Assembly (NCBI GenBank): GCA_017883135.1
Contig: JADGOE010000007.1
Span: 1-64,000 of the forward strand
Direction of reading: 5' to 3'
DNA from: Acidimicrobiales bacterium
GTDB taxonomy: Bacteria; Actinomycetota; Acidimicrobiia; Acidimicrobiales; RAAP-2
DNA length: 64,000 bases
The position numbers and the translations under genes were made by a program. Positions 12,777 to 21,787 of the stretch are shown in pieces. Below the pieces are notes generated by a model that saw nothing but the letters and a program-made list of their open reading frames with translations, was not told the origin of the DNA and searched no databases. Numbering within the stretch: the stretch's first letter is position 1; each line of letters begins with the position of its first letter.

Positions 12777-14540
12777 GTGAGAGTCCGCTGGCTGGGTCGT
12801 GTTCCCTACGGCGAAGCCTGGGCGCTGCAACGAGCCCTGGCCGTTCGATCGCAGGACGACTACCTCCTCCTGCTCGAGCACCCTCCCGTGTACACCCTGG
12901 GGACCCACGCCGATGAGCAGAACGTGTTGGTCGATCCGGCATCGGTTGGCGCCGACCTGATCCGTGTCGACCGGGGCGGCGACGTCACGTACCACGGCCC
13001 CGGCCAGCTGATCGGCTATCCGCTCCTGTCGGTCGGCACCGGTCCCCACCGCGGGCCCGGACATGTGCGTCAGGTCGAACAGGTCGTGATCGACGCCCTG
13101 ATCGCCCTCGGGATGCCCGACGCCGGTGTGGGCAGGCTTGCCGGCTATCCGGGGGTGTGGGCCGGACTCGACGAGGGATCGGCATCCGGATCAGTGGGTC
13201 CTCGGAAGATCTGTGCCGTCGGCGTGCGGACCTCGCGTGGGCGAACCACCCACGGCTTCGCCCTCAACGTGCGAACCGACCTGTCGATGTTCGAGCACAT
13301 CGTGCCCTGTGGGATCGCCGACAAGCAGGTGACCTCGCTTGCCGCCGAAGGGTGTGCGGTCACCATGCCCGAAGCCGTCGACGCGGTGATCAGTGCGGCC
13401 CGAGCGATGTGGGGCCCCGTGCAGGACACCGAGTGGGTGACCGACGGGACGCGGGTCGACCTGATGCCCTTGAGCGAAGCCGTCACGGCGCCACCCGTTC
13501 GCGTCGGCGCCGAGGTCCGCCCGGTGACCGTCACCTTCGGTCGCGGTCATGCCACCGGCTCTGCCCTCGACCGGCGGCTGCGGCGCTCAGGTGTCGACCC
13601 CGAGGCGGGGCTGGCAATCGGCGAGCGCAAGCCCCCGTGGTTGCGGGTCAAGGCCCGGATGGCCCACGGCTACCTGGGCCTCCAGCGCGGCCTCCGGGAC
13701 CTCGATCTCGTCACGGTCTGCGAGGAGGCCGGTTGCCCGAACATCTACGAGTGCTGGTCCGATGGCACGGCCACTTTCATGATCAACGGCTCCCGCTGCA
13801 CCCGCGCCTGCGGGTTCTGCAAGGTCGACACCGGCCGGCCCCTTCCTCTCGATGCCGGCGAGCCCGAGCGAGTGGCCGAGGCGGTGGGTCGGATGGGCCT
13901 GGCCCACGCGGTGATCACCTGTGTGGCCCGCGACGACCTGCCCGACGGGGGAGCAGGGGCAGTCGCCTCCACCATCGCCGCCGTGCGCCGCCGCGCCCCC
14001 GCGACCGCCGTCGAGGTGCTCATCTCGGACTGCAAGGGCGACGAGTCCTCTCTGCAGGCCGTGTTCGGTGCCCGTCCCGATGTATTGGGCCACAACATCG
14101 AGACGGTGGCCAGGTTGCAGCGAGCGGCGAGGCCGTCGGCCGGTTACGCCCGGAGCCTCGCCGTGCTGGCCCGCGCAAAGGATGCGGGCCTGACCACGAA
14201 GTCGGGGATCATGCTCGGCATGGGTGAGCGGGAGGAGGAGGTGCTGTCCACCCTGGCTGACCTCCGGGGGGTGGGTGTGGACATGGTGACCCTCGGCCAG
14301 TACTTGCGCCCGAGCAGTCGCCACCTTCCGGTTGACCGCTGGTGGACACCCGAGGAGTTCGACGCCATGCGGGACGCCGGAACGGCCATGGGGTTCGCCC
14401 ATGTGCAAGCGTCGCCGCTCACCCGATCGAGCTATCGCGCGCGGCAGGCGGCAGCGGCGTCGGCCGCAGGTGACCGCGCAGTCGAATCCATCGCCCCGGG
14501 CTCGCCTACGCGCTCCGACGCGGTCACTTCGGCGTCGTGA
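12777..14540 (+). CDS. LipB-LipA fusion: octanoyltransferase domain followed by lipoyl synthase domain
   Basis: Single 587-aa ORF. LipB: GGDVTYHGPGQLIGYPLL, RKICAVGVR, HIVPCGI. LipA: CEEAGCPNIYEC, CTRACGFC, C-terminal RSSYRA. Confidence 0.92.
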   Translation: MRVRWLGRVPYGEAWALQRALAVRSQDDYLLLLEHPPVYTLGTHADEQNVLVDPASVGADLIRVDRGGDVTYHGPGQLIGYPLLSVGTGPHRGPGHVRQVEQVVIDALIALGMPDAGVGRLAGYPGVWAGLDEGSASGSVGPRKICAVGVRTSRGRTTHGFALNVRTDLSMFEHIVPCGIADKQVTSLAAEGCAVTMPEAVDAVISAARAMWGPVQDTEWVTDGTRVDLMPLSEAVTAPPVRVGAEVRPVTVTFGRGHATGSALDRRLRRSGVDPEAGLAIGERKPPWLRVKARMAHGYLGLQRGLRDLDLVTVCEEAGCPNIYECWSDGTATFMINGSRCTRACGFCKVDTGRPLPLDAGEPERVAEAVGRMGLAHAVITCVARDDLPDGGAGAVASTIAAVRRRAPATAVEVLISDCKGDESSLQAVFGARPDVLGHNIETVARLQRAARPSAGYARSLAVLARAKDAGLTTKSGIMLGMGEREEEVLSTLADLRGVGVDMVTLGQYLRPSSRHLPVDRWWTPEEFDAMRDAGTAMGFAHVQASPLTRSSYRARQAAAASAAGDRAVESIAPGSPTRSDAVTSAS

Positions 14541-14555
14541 CCGCGTCGTGACCGC

Positions 14556-15734
14556 GTGGTGACTGCTCTCTCCGAGCCGGCCCGGGCCTCCCGCCTCCAG
14601 CGGATCCGCCGGGTTCGCCGTCGTATGGAGTCGTTGGGGGTGGACGCTCTCCTGCTCTCCCACGGGGCCGACCTTCCCTGGCTGACCGGCTATCGGGCCA
14701 TGCCGCTTGAGCGCCTGACCATGCTCGTGCTCCGGGCCACGGGTGATCCCGTCCTGGTGGTTCCGGCCTTGGAAGCTCCGCGGGTGGCGGGGGCGGACGA
14801 TCTGTTCACGGTGCTTGCCTGGGGGGAGACAGAGGATCCCCTCGACCAGGTGTGCTCGCTGCTCAGCAACACGGGCAACACGGGCAGCACGGGCAGTACA
14901 GGTGCAGGTGGCCGATTCGCCATCTCCGACCGGGCCTGGGCCACGACCCTCATGGCGCTCCAGGGTCGGCTGCCCGCCGCCCGGTGGATCGAGGCATCGG
15001 CGGTCACCTCACCGATCCGGGCCGTCAAGGACACCCTCGAGTTGGAGGCACTGCGCTCGGCCGGAGCGGCCGCCGACCGGGTCGCAGCCGTCCTTCAGGC
15101 GGGGGAGATCGGGCTGATCGGACACACCGAATCGGAGGTGTCCGGCCGCCTGAGTGCGTTGTTGATCGCCGAGGGCCACGACCACGTCAACTTCGCCATC
15201 GTCGGTAGTGGTCCCAATGCGGCGAGCCCCCACCACGAACCTGGTGGGCGGGTGATCGGTCGGGGCGAGACGGTGGTGTGCGATTTCGGTGGGACCTACT
15301 CGCTCGACGGCGATGTCGGCTACTGCTCGGACATCACCCGGACGGTGGTGACCGGGGAGCCGTCCGATGAGGTTGCCGAGTGCTATCTGGCGCTGATGTC
15401 CGCACAACAGGCCGCAGTGGCCGCGGCCCGGTCGGGAGTGACGGCCGAGCACGTCGACAAGGTTGCGAGGGAGATCATCGGGGACGCAGGCTTCGGTGAT
15501 CTCTTCGTGCATCGGACCGGCCACGGGATCGGCATCGAGGAGCACGAAGATCCCTACCTGGTGTCCGGAAACAGCGAACAGCTGCGTCCCGGCCACGCAT
15601 TCTCGGTGGAGCCGGGGATCTACAAGCCGGGTCAGTTCGGCATGCGGCTCGAGGACATCGTGGTCATCGGTGAGGACGGCATGCCCGAGCCGCTGAACTC
15701 GGCCGAGCACGGCCTGGTGATCGTCGAGCGATAG
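14556..15734 (+). CDS. M24-family metallopeptidase, Xaa-Pro aminopeptidase-like
   Basis: GYCSDITRTVV, HRTGHGIGIEEHEDPYL, FSVEPGIY metal-ligand motifs. Confidence 0.88.
   Translation: MVTALSEPARASRLQRIRRVRRRMESLGVDALLLSHGADLPWLTGYRAMPLERLTMLVLRATGDPVLVVPALEAPRVAGADDLFTVLAWGETEDPLDQVCSLLSNTGNTGSTGSTGAGGRFAISDRAWATTLMALQGRLPAARWIEASAVTSPIRAVKDTLELEALRSAGAAADRVAAVLQAGEIGLIGHTESEVSGRLSALLIAEGHDHVNFAIVGSGPNAASPHHEPGGRVIGRGETVVCDFGGTYSLDGDVGYCSDITRTVVTGEPSDEVAECYLALMSAQQAAVAAARSGVTAEHVDKVAREIIGDAGFGDLFVHRTGHGIGIEEHEDPYLVSGNSEQLRPGHAFSVEPGIYKPGQFGMRLEDIVVIGEDGMPEPLNSAEHGLVIVER
14868..14903. repeat. 9-bp tandem repeat inside the M24 peptidase gene (AACACGGGC-like, 4 units)
   Basis: aacacgggc aacacgggc agcacgggc agtacaggt, encodes NTGNTGSTGSTG. 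Confidence 0.85.
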
Positions 15735-15745
15735 GGGGACCGGAG

Positions 15746-16471
15746 ATGGACCTGGGGATCGAAGGACGGGCCGCGTTGGTGGTGGCCGGATCGCGCGGTC
15801 TCGCCCGGGCCACCGCGGTTGCCCTGGCCGCCGAAGGGGTCCGGGTGATGCTCTCTGCCCGGAACGTGGACTCGCTGGCCCACGCGGAGGATTCGCTCCG
15901 GGCCCTCGGAGCAGAGGTGGTGACCCGACCCGATGACATCACCGACCCGGAGGCTCCGGGCCGCCTGGTCGAGGCCACTGTGGAGGAATTCGGCTGCATC
16001 GACATCGTGATCGCCAACGCCGGCGGTCCGCCGGTGGGTCGTGCACTCGATCTCGACGACTCCGCCTTGGTGTCGGCTCTCAACGCCAACCTGCTCTCCT
16101 CGGTGCGTTTGACCCGGGAGGCCCTTCCTCACATGCGCGAGCGAGGGTGGGGCCGCATCTGCTGCATCACGTCCTACTCGGTGGTGCAGCCGGTACCCGC
16201 ACTCGCCCTTTCCAACGCAGCGCGAACCGGATTGTGGGCGTGGGCGAAGACCGCCGCGCAGGACCTGGCCTCCGAAGGCCGTGACATCACCTTGAACCTG
16301 ATCTGCCCGGGACCCCATGCCACCGACCGCATGCGCGAACTCGGTGGTGCCGGCGTGATGGGTGACCCGGCGGATTTCGGCAAGATCGCCGCCTTCCTCT
16401 GTTCGCAGCAGGCCCGATTCGTCAACGGCGCGGCCGTGGTCGTCGACGGCGGAGCCACACTCGCCCTGTAG
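15746..16471 (+). CDS. Divergent SDR-fold protein lacking the canonical YxxxK motif
   Basis: SDR-like fold signals (VVAGSRGLARATAVALAAEG, IANAGGPPVG, DGGATL) but SNAARTGLWAWAKT where YxxxK is expected. Confidence 0.8.
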   Translation: MDLGIEGRAALVVAGSRGLARATAVALAAEGVRVMLSARNVDSLAHAEDSLRALGAEVVTRPDDITDPEAPGRLVEATVEEFGCIDIVIANAGGPPVGRALDLDDSALVSALNANLLSSVRLTREALPHMRERGWGRICCITSYSVVQPVPALALSNAARTGLWAWAKTAAQDLASEGRDITLNLICPGPHATDRMRELGGAGVMGDPADFGKIAAFLCSQQARFVNGAAVVVDGGATLAL

Positions 16472-16726
16472 CCGGCGTGATCGAGCGGACCTCGGTCTCG
16501 TTCGGGATCGCCTCCAAGCGCCCGGCCCGGATCAACGAGCTGCCATCAACGGGTTGCCGCAGCCAACGAGGTCGTTCGGTGGCCGGTCCGGTGGCCTGAG
16601 GGGTCTGCAACCGAATGGGGCAGGCCGGGCCGCTTCAGCGGAACGGATGGGCGGCGTGAGGACCTGGGGCATGTGCTCAGCGGGATGAAACGGCACCAGA
16701 GGACCCGTCACCGCCCGGAGCCCGAA

Positions 16727-17389
16727 CTACCTGCTCGGCGCCTCGGCACGGGTGGTCTTGGCCGGTGGCGGGGGCTGCACGAGCGGTGGGAGCGCCGACG
16801 TCCGCTCCTCGACGGGTGTCGGCGCGGGCGGAGCCTCGAACGCGGGGAGCGCCGAGACCTGCGATCGCAGATCGGCCGGTGGGCCCATGTCCGGCCTGGC
16901 GGGATCCCCGGTGGCCTCCGAGGTCTCCGGGGGGGCCGAAGGGACAGCGGTCCGGGCCTGTCGCAACTGTTGGGCCTCCACCGCATCGAAGGGCCGGACA
17001 GGGGTGGGCGAGGGGCGGTCGTCTGCAGCGAATGCCGGCGCAATGGGCAGAGGTGGCCGGTGGCGGTCACCTCTGTGGTGGCCGGCGCGTTCTGGTGAGA
17101 CGAACGAAGGGGCCATCGGTGCCGGGCTGGTGGTCACCGACTTCTCGACCAGCGAGCTCCCGGCGGACCCGGGCGCGTAGCGGGCTGCATCGCTGTCGTA
17201 GTAGCCCTCGCTCGCTGCCCTCCGGATTCTCTGGGCGCGGGATCGCTTCGACCTGACGGCGAGGAGCAGCACCAGGATGACGGTGGCAACGGCCACGAGT
17301 ACGAACTCGATCTCGATCTCGATCTCGGACAGCCTGCTTCTCGAGGCGAAGGCTCCGACTGCGGTGAGGGCTGTTGCCTGCATCCTCAA
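16727..17389 (-). CDS. Hypothetical single-pass membrane protein with Pro-rich tail
   Basis: One hydrophobic segment (FVLVAVATVILVLLLAV) followed by basic and Pro-rich sequence. Confidence 0.5.
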   Translation of the reverse strand: MRMQATALTAVGAFASRSRLSEIEIEIEFVLVAVATVILVLLLAVRSKRSRAQRIRRAASEGYYDSDAARYAPGSAGSSLVEKSVTTSPAPMAPSFVSPERAGHHRGDRHRPPLPIAPAFAADDRPSPTPVRPFDAVEAQQLRQARTAVPSAPPETSEATGDPARPDMGPPADLRSQVSALPAFEAPPAPTPVEERTSALPPLVQPPPPAKTTRAEAPSR

Positions 17390-17500
17390 CCATGGTAGTG
17401 ATCAGAGACTTCGAACGCAGCGGAACGCGCTGTCGGAGTGCCCCTGCCAGAGGCACTCCGGGCAGGAGGGCACCGGATCCTCCTGGTGGGGATCGACCGC

Positions 17501-20500
17501 TCAGGCCACGAAGTACTTGGCCTGGGGGTGGTGGCAGATGATCGCCGTCGTCGACTGTTCGGGATGAAGCTGGAAACCTTCACTTACCTCGACGCCGATC
17601 CGATCGGCCCCGAGCAATTCGACGACTTTGGCATTGTCCTCGAGGTTTGGGCACGCCGGGTAACCCCACGAATAGCGGCCACCGCGATACTTCTGCCGGA
17701 ACAGCCCAGTCAGGGTGGGGCCGTCTTCGTCGGCGAATCCGAGCTCCTCGCGAATCCGGTGGTGCCAGTATTCGGCGAGGGCCTCCGCCATCTCGACCCC
17801 CAGGCCGTGAAGGTAGAGATACTGCTGGTACTGATCGCCGGCGAACAGGCGGGCGGCCTCCTCGGAGACACGGGATCCCATGGTCACCACTTGGAAGCTG
17901 GCCCAGTCCTCCTGTCCGGATGCGACCGACCGGAAGAAGTCGCTGATGCACAGCCAGGGCTCCTCGGCCTGGCGAGGAAAGCTGAACCGCATCCGCTCCG
18001 ACGACCGGTGTTCGTCCGTGAAGATCACCAGATCGTCGCCGTCCGCGTTGGCAGCGAAGTGACCCCATGCCACTTGTGGCACCAACAGGTGCTCTTCCTT
18101 CGCCGTGGCCATCTGCTCGCGCAACAAGTTCCGGACTCGCTCCTTGAAGGCCGGATCACCCTCGCCGCCCTCCGGCCGAAATCCCCATTGGTTGCGGAAG
18201 AGAGCCGTCTCGTTGAGATAGGTGGCGACATCGTCGATGGCCATGCCCTTGCCGACCCGACTGCCCACGAACGGGGGTACAAACAACGGATTGTCGGTGA
18301 CGACCTCGGGCGAGCGGGCGGGGAGTACCTCCCCGCGGGCGCGAGCCTCGGCTGCGGCCTGCTTGCGCAGCTCGCTCTTGCGAGGCCCGAGGTCCCGACC
18401 GCCGATCGCCGTGCCGAACTCCGGGTCGTCATCGCCGGACCGAGACAGTTCCACCAGACGGTCCATGGTGCTCAGGCCTTCGAACGCGTCCTTGCCGTAG
18501 AAGAGGCGACCGTCGTACACCTTCCGTAGGTCGCGCTCCACGTAGGTGCGGGTGAGCGCGGCACCTCCGAGGATGACCGGGATATGAGATAGACCTCGGC
18601 GATTGAGCTCTTCGAGATTGTCTCGCATGATCAGCGTGGACTTGACCAGCAGACCGCTCATGCCGATGGCGTCGGCACCGAATTCCTCGAGTGCGCTGAC
18701 CATGTCGTGGATCCCCACCTTGATCCCGAGGTTCTTCACGGTGTAGCCGTTATTGGTGAGGATGATGTCGACCAGGTTCTTGCCGATGTCGTGCACGTCA
18801 CCTTTGACGGTGGCCAGCACCATCACGCCTTTGCCGCCCTGGTCGGCCTTTTCCATGTAGGGCTCGAGGTGGGCCACGGCCGTCTTCATGGTCTCCGCCG
18901 AACCGAGTACGAACGGCAACTGCATTTCGCCGGAGGCGAACAGTTCACCCACGGTCTTCATGCCGGCAAGCAGCAATTCGTTGATGATGAGGAGCGGTGT
19001 CAGACCCTGCGCCATGGCCTCGTCGAGGTCCGCCTCGATCCCGTTGCGATCGCCGTCGATGATCCGGTGCTCGAGGCGGCGTTCGACGGTCCAATCCGAC
19101 CTGTCCTCGGTGGAGGCCGCCGTAGAGGCGGAGACCCCTTCAAAGAGGCTGAGGAGCTCGGTCAGCGGGTCGTAGCCCTCGTGTCTCCGGTCATAGATCA
19201 GATCGAGGCAGACCTCGCGGGCCCGGTCGTCGATCTTCGACAGGGGCAAGATCTTCGAGGCGTGGACGATGGCGGCGTCAAGACCCGCGTCCACGCACTC
19301 GTGCAGGAAAACCGAGTTGAGCACCTGGCGGGCTGCCGGGTTGAGTCCGAAGGAGACGTTGGAGAGGCCCAACACCGTGTAGACACCTGGAAGCTCGACT
19401 TTGATCCGACGGATGCCCTCGATGGTCTCGATGCCGTCCCTGCGGCTCTCCTCCATGCCAGTGGACAGGGGCAGGGCAAGCGGATCGAAGAGGAGATCCT
19501 CGGGTCGCAGCCCGTATCGCTCGGTGGCGATGTCGTGGATGGCCTTGGCGGAGCGCACCTTCCAGCCGGCGGTGCGGGCCTGGCCCTCGGTGTCGATGCA
19601 GGTGCAGACGACCGCTGCGCCGAACTCCTTGGCCAAGGTGAGGAACGAGTCGAGGCGGGTGCCCTGCCCGTCCCCCTCCTCGAGGTTCACCGAGTTGATG
19701 ACCGCCCGCCCGCCGATCCACGAGAGGGCGGTCTCGACGACCGGCGCCTCGGTGGAGTCGACCACCAGGGGAGCAGTCGACTGGGTGGCGAACCGCGATG
19801 CCACCTCCTCCATGTCGGCCACCCCGTCGGCGCCGGTGTAGTCGACGCATACATCGATCAGGTGTGAACCTTCTTTGACCTGCTCGCGTGCCATGGCGAC
19901 GCAGGTGTCCCACTCTCCTTCGAGCATCGCTTCGCGGAACTTCTTCGATCCGTTGGCATTGGTCCGTTCCCCGATGACGAGAAACGAGGTCTCCTGGGCG
20001 AAGGAGACCTGGGTGTAGATGGACGCGGCGCCATGTTCCGGCACTGGGTGGAGGGCGGTCGGAGTGAGGCCCGCGCACGCTTCGACCACCGCGGCCAGGT
20101 GCTCGGGGGTGGTGCCGCAGCATCCGCCGATCACCGACACGCCGAGCTCACTCACGAACTGCCGGTGGAACTCAGCCAGTTGCCCCGGATCGAGGTCGTA
20201 GTGCATGGCGCCATCGACGACCGATGGCAGCCCGGCGTTGGGGAGGCATGCGATCGGAATGGAGGCATGACCCGCAAGGTGACGGAGCGGTTCGAACATC
20301 TCTGCCGGTCCGGTGGCGCAGTTGAGGCCGATCACGTCGACGTCCATGGCCTGCAGGGCACACAGTGCGGCACCGATCTCCGTGCCGGGCAGCATGGTGC
20401 CTGTCAGCTCGATGGTGATCTGTGTCTGGATCGGCAGCTTGCGGCCGGCAGCCCTCATCGCCCGCCGGGCACCGTTGATGGCCGACTTGGCCTGCAACAG

Positions 20501-21007
20501 GTCGAAGACGGTCTCGATGACGATCAGGTCCACGCCGCCTTCGATCAAAGCGGCAGCCTGCTCTTCGTAGGCGTCGCGCAGGTCGGCGTACCGGATCTGA
20601 CCGAGCGTCGGGAACTTCGTTCCCGGGCCGATGCTTCCTGCCACCCAGCGGCGCCGATCCGGAGTCGAGAAGTCGTCGGCTGCCCCTCGCGCGAGCGCCG
20701 CCGCGGCCAGGTTTAGCTCCCGTACCCGATGGGCCTGGCCGTACTCGGCCAGCACCGGGGCGAACGCCCCGAACGTGTCGGTCTCGACGACGTCGCACCC
20801 GACTTCGAAGAACGACCGGTGGACCCGGTCGATGGCGTCCGGGCGGGAGACCACGAGGAGCTCGTTGCACCCTTCGAGATCCGGACCACCGAAGTCATCG
20901 GCGGTCAGCTCGGCGAGCTGGAGGTTGGTCCCCATCGCGCCGTCGAAGATGACGACTCGTTCGGCGACGGCCTGCAGGTAGCTCGATGAGGCGGTTTCGA
21001 CTGTCAT
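17501..21007 (-). CDS. metH: Cobalamin-dependent methionine synthase
   Basis: FDGAMGTNLQ, GGCCGTTPEH, VIGERTNANGSKKFREAM, DVHDIGKNLV, C-terminal activation domain GYPACPNLED. Confidence 0.95.
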   Translation of the reverse strand: MTVETASSSYLQAVAERVVIFDGAMGTNLQLAELTADDFGGPDLEGCNELLVVSRPDAIDRVHRSFFEVGCDVVETDTFGAFAPVLAEYGQAHRVRELNLAAAALARGAADDFSTPDRRRWVAGSIGPGTKFPTLGQIRYADLRDAYEEQAAALIEGGVDLIVIETVFDLLQAKSAINGARRAMRAAGRKLPIQTQITIELTGTMLPGTEIGAALCALQAMDVDVIGLNCATGPAEMFEPLRHLAGHASIPIACLPNAGLPSVVDGAMHYDLDPGQLAEFHRQFVSELGVSVIGGCCGTTPEHLAAVVEACAGLTPTALHPVPEHGAASIYTQVSFAQETSFLVIGERTNANGSKKFREAMLEGEWDTCVAMAREQVKEGSHLIDVCVDYTGADGVADMEEVASRFATQSTAPLVVDSTEAPVVETALSWIGGRAVINSVNLEEGDGQGTRLDSFLTLAKEFGAAVVCTCIDTEGQARTAGWKVRSAKAIHDIATERYGLRPEDLLFDPLALPLSTGMEESRRDGIETIEGIRRIKVELPGVYTVLGLSNVSFGLNPAARQVLNSVFLHECVDAGLDAAIVHASKILPLSKIDDRAREVCLDLIYDRRHEGYDPLTELLSLFEGVSASTAASTEDRSDWTVERRLEHRIIDGDRNGIEADLDEAMAQGLTPLLIINELLLAGMKTVGELFASGEMQLPFVLGSAETMKTAVAHLEPYMEKADQGGKGVMVLATVKGDVHDIGKNLVDIILTNNGYTVKNLGIKVGIHDMVSALEEFGADAIGMSGLLVKSTLIMRDNLEELNRRGLSHIPVILGGAALTRTYVERDLRKVYDGRLFYGKDAFEGLSTMDRLVELSRSGDDDPEFGTAIGGRDLGPRKSELRKQAAAEARARGEVLPARSPEVVTDNPLFVPPFVGSRVGKGMAIDDVATYLNETALFRNQWGFRPEGGEGDPAFKERVRNLLREQMATAKEEHLLVPQVAWGHFAANADGDDLVIFTDEHRSSERMRFSFPRQAEEPWLCISDFFRSVASGQEDWASFQVVTMGSRVSEEAARLFAGDQYQQYLYLHGLGVEMAEALAEYWHHRIREELGFADEDGPTLTGLFRQKYRGGRYSWGYPACPNLEDNAKVVELLGADRIGVEVSEGFQLHPEQSTTAIICHHPQAKYFVA

Positions 21008-21145
21008 ATCCGGACAAGGCTACCGGTGAGATGTCGGTCGGACGGCAGCCTGGGCGGCGGGATCGCCCAATCCGGCACGGTCTGGGCCGCCGGAGTGGAG
21101 AGAGGACCGATCGGTGTCGTTTAGCATCGGGTCGGTGATGACCCT

Positions 21146-21787
21146 GTGCTGAAGATCTACACGAAGACGGGCGATGACGGGAGCACTGGCCTCCTCTTTG
21201 GTGGTCGGGTTCGCAAGGACTCCCACGCCATGCAGGTCAACGGGACGGTGGATGAGGCGCAGGCGGCGATGGGGATGGCCCGAGCCGAAGCGGAACCGGA
21301 CTCCGAGCTCGACCGCTTGCTCACCGGGCTCGAGCGGGATCTCTATGTGCTGATGGCCGAGGTGGCCACCGACCCCTCCAACCGGGCCAAGCTGGTTGCC
21401 GCGAAGACCCTGGTCACCCCCGAGATGGTGGCCGCCCTCGAGGCCCACATCGACGATCTGATCGCCCGCTTCGACATGCCCACCGACTTCGTGGTGCCCG
21501 GTAGCAATCGAGCGTCGGCGGCGCTGGACGTGGCCCGAACGGTGGTCCGGCGGGCCGAGCGTCTCGTGGTGTCGTCACCGGTCGAAGGATCGTCGGTGGG
21601 CCTCTACCTCAACCGGTTGTCCGACTTGCTGTGGGCCATGGCCCGCTGGGCGGATGGTCAGGTGTACCTGCTGGCTCGCAGCCCGCTCCAGCCCCGCCGG
21701 CCGGTCGAGACGGGCCGGCCGGGTGGGCCGGGCGAAGGTGGAGACCCGGATGTGCCCGGCGGTGGAATTGGGGTGCGGCCGTCATGA
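21146..21787 (+). CDS. Cob(I)yrinic acid a,c-diamide adenosyltransferase, PduO-type
   Basis: KIYTKTGDDGSTGLLFGGRV, GTVDEAQAAMGMARAEA, ALDVARTVVRRAER, LNRLSDLLWAMAR. Confidence 0.9.
   Translation: MLKIYTKTGDDGSTGLLFGGRVRKDSHAMQVNGTVDEAQAAMGMARAEAEPDSELDRLLTGLERDLYVLMAEVATDPSNRAKLVAAKTLVTPEMVAALEAHIDDLIARFDMPTDFVVPGSNRASAALDVARTVVRRAERLVVSSPVEGSSVGLYLNRLSDLLWAMARWADGQVYLLARSPLQPRRPVETGRPGGPGEGGDPDVPGGGIGVRPS

Noticed and set aside
21008-21145. Possible cobalamin riboswitch between metH and the adenosyltransferase
   Set aside because: The 138-bp shared region lacks a recognisable B12 box and is too short for a typical full aptamer.
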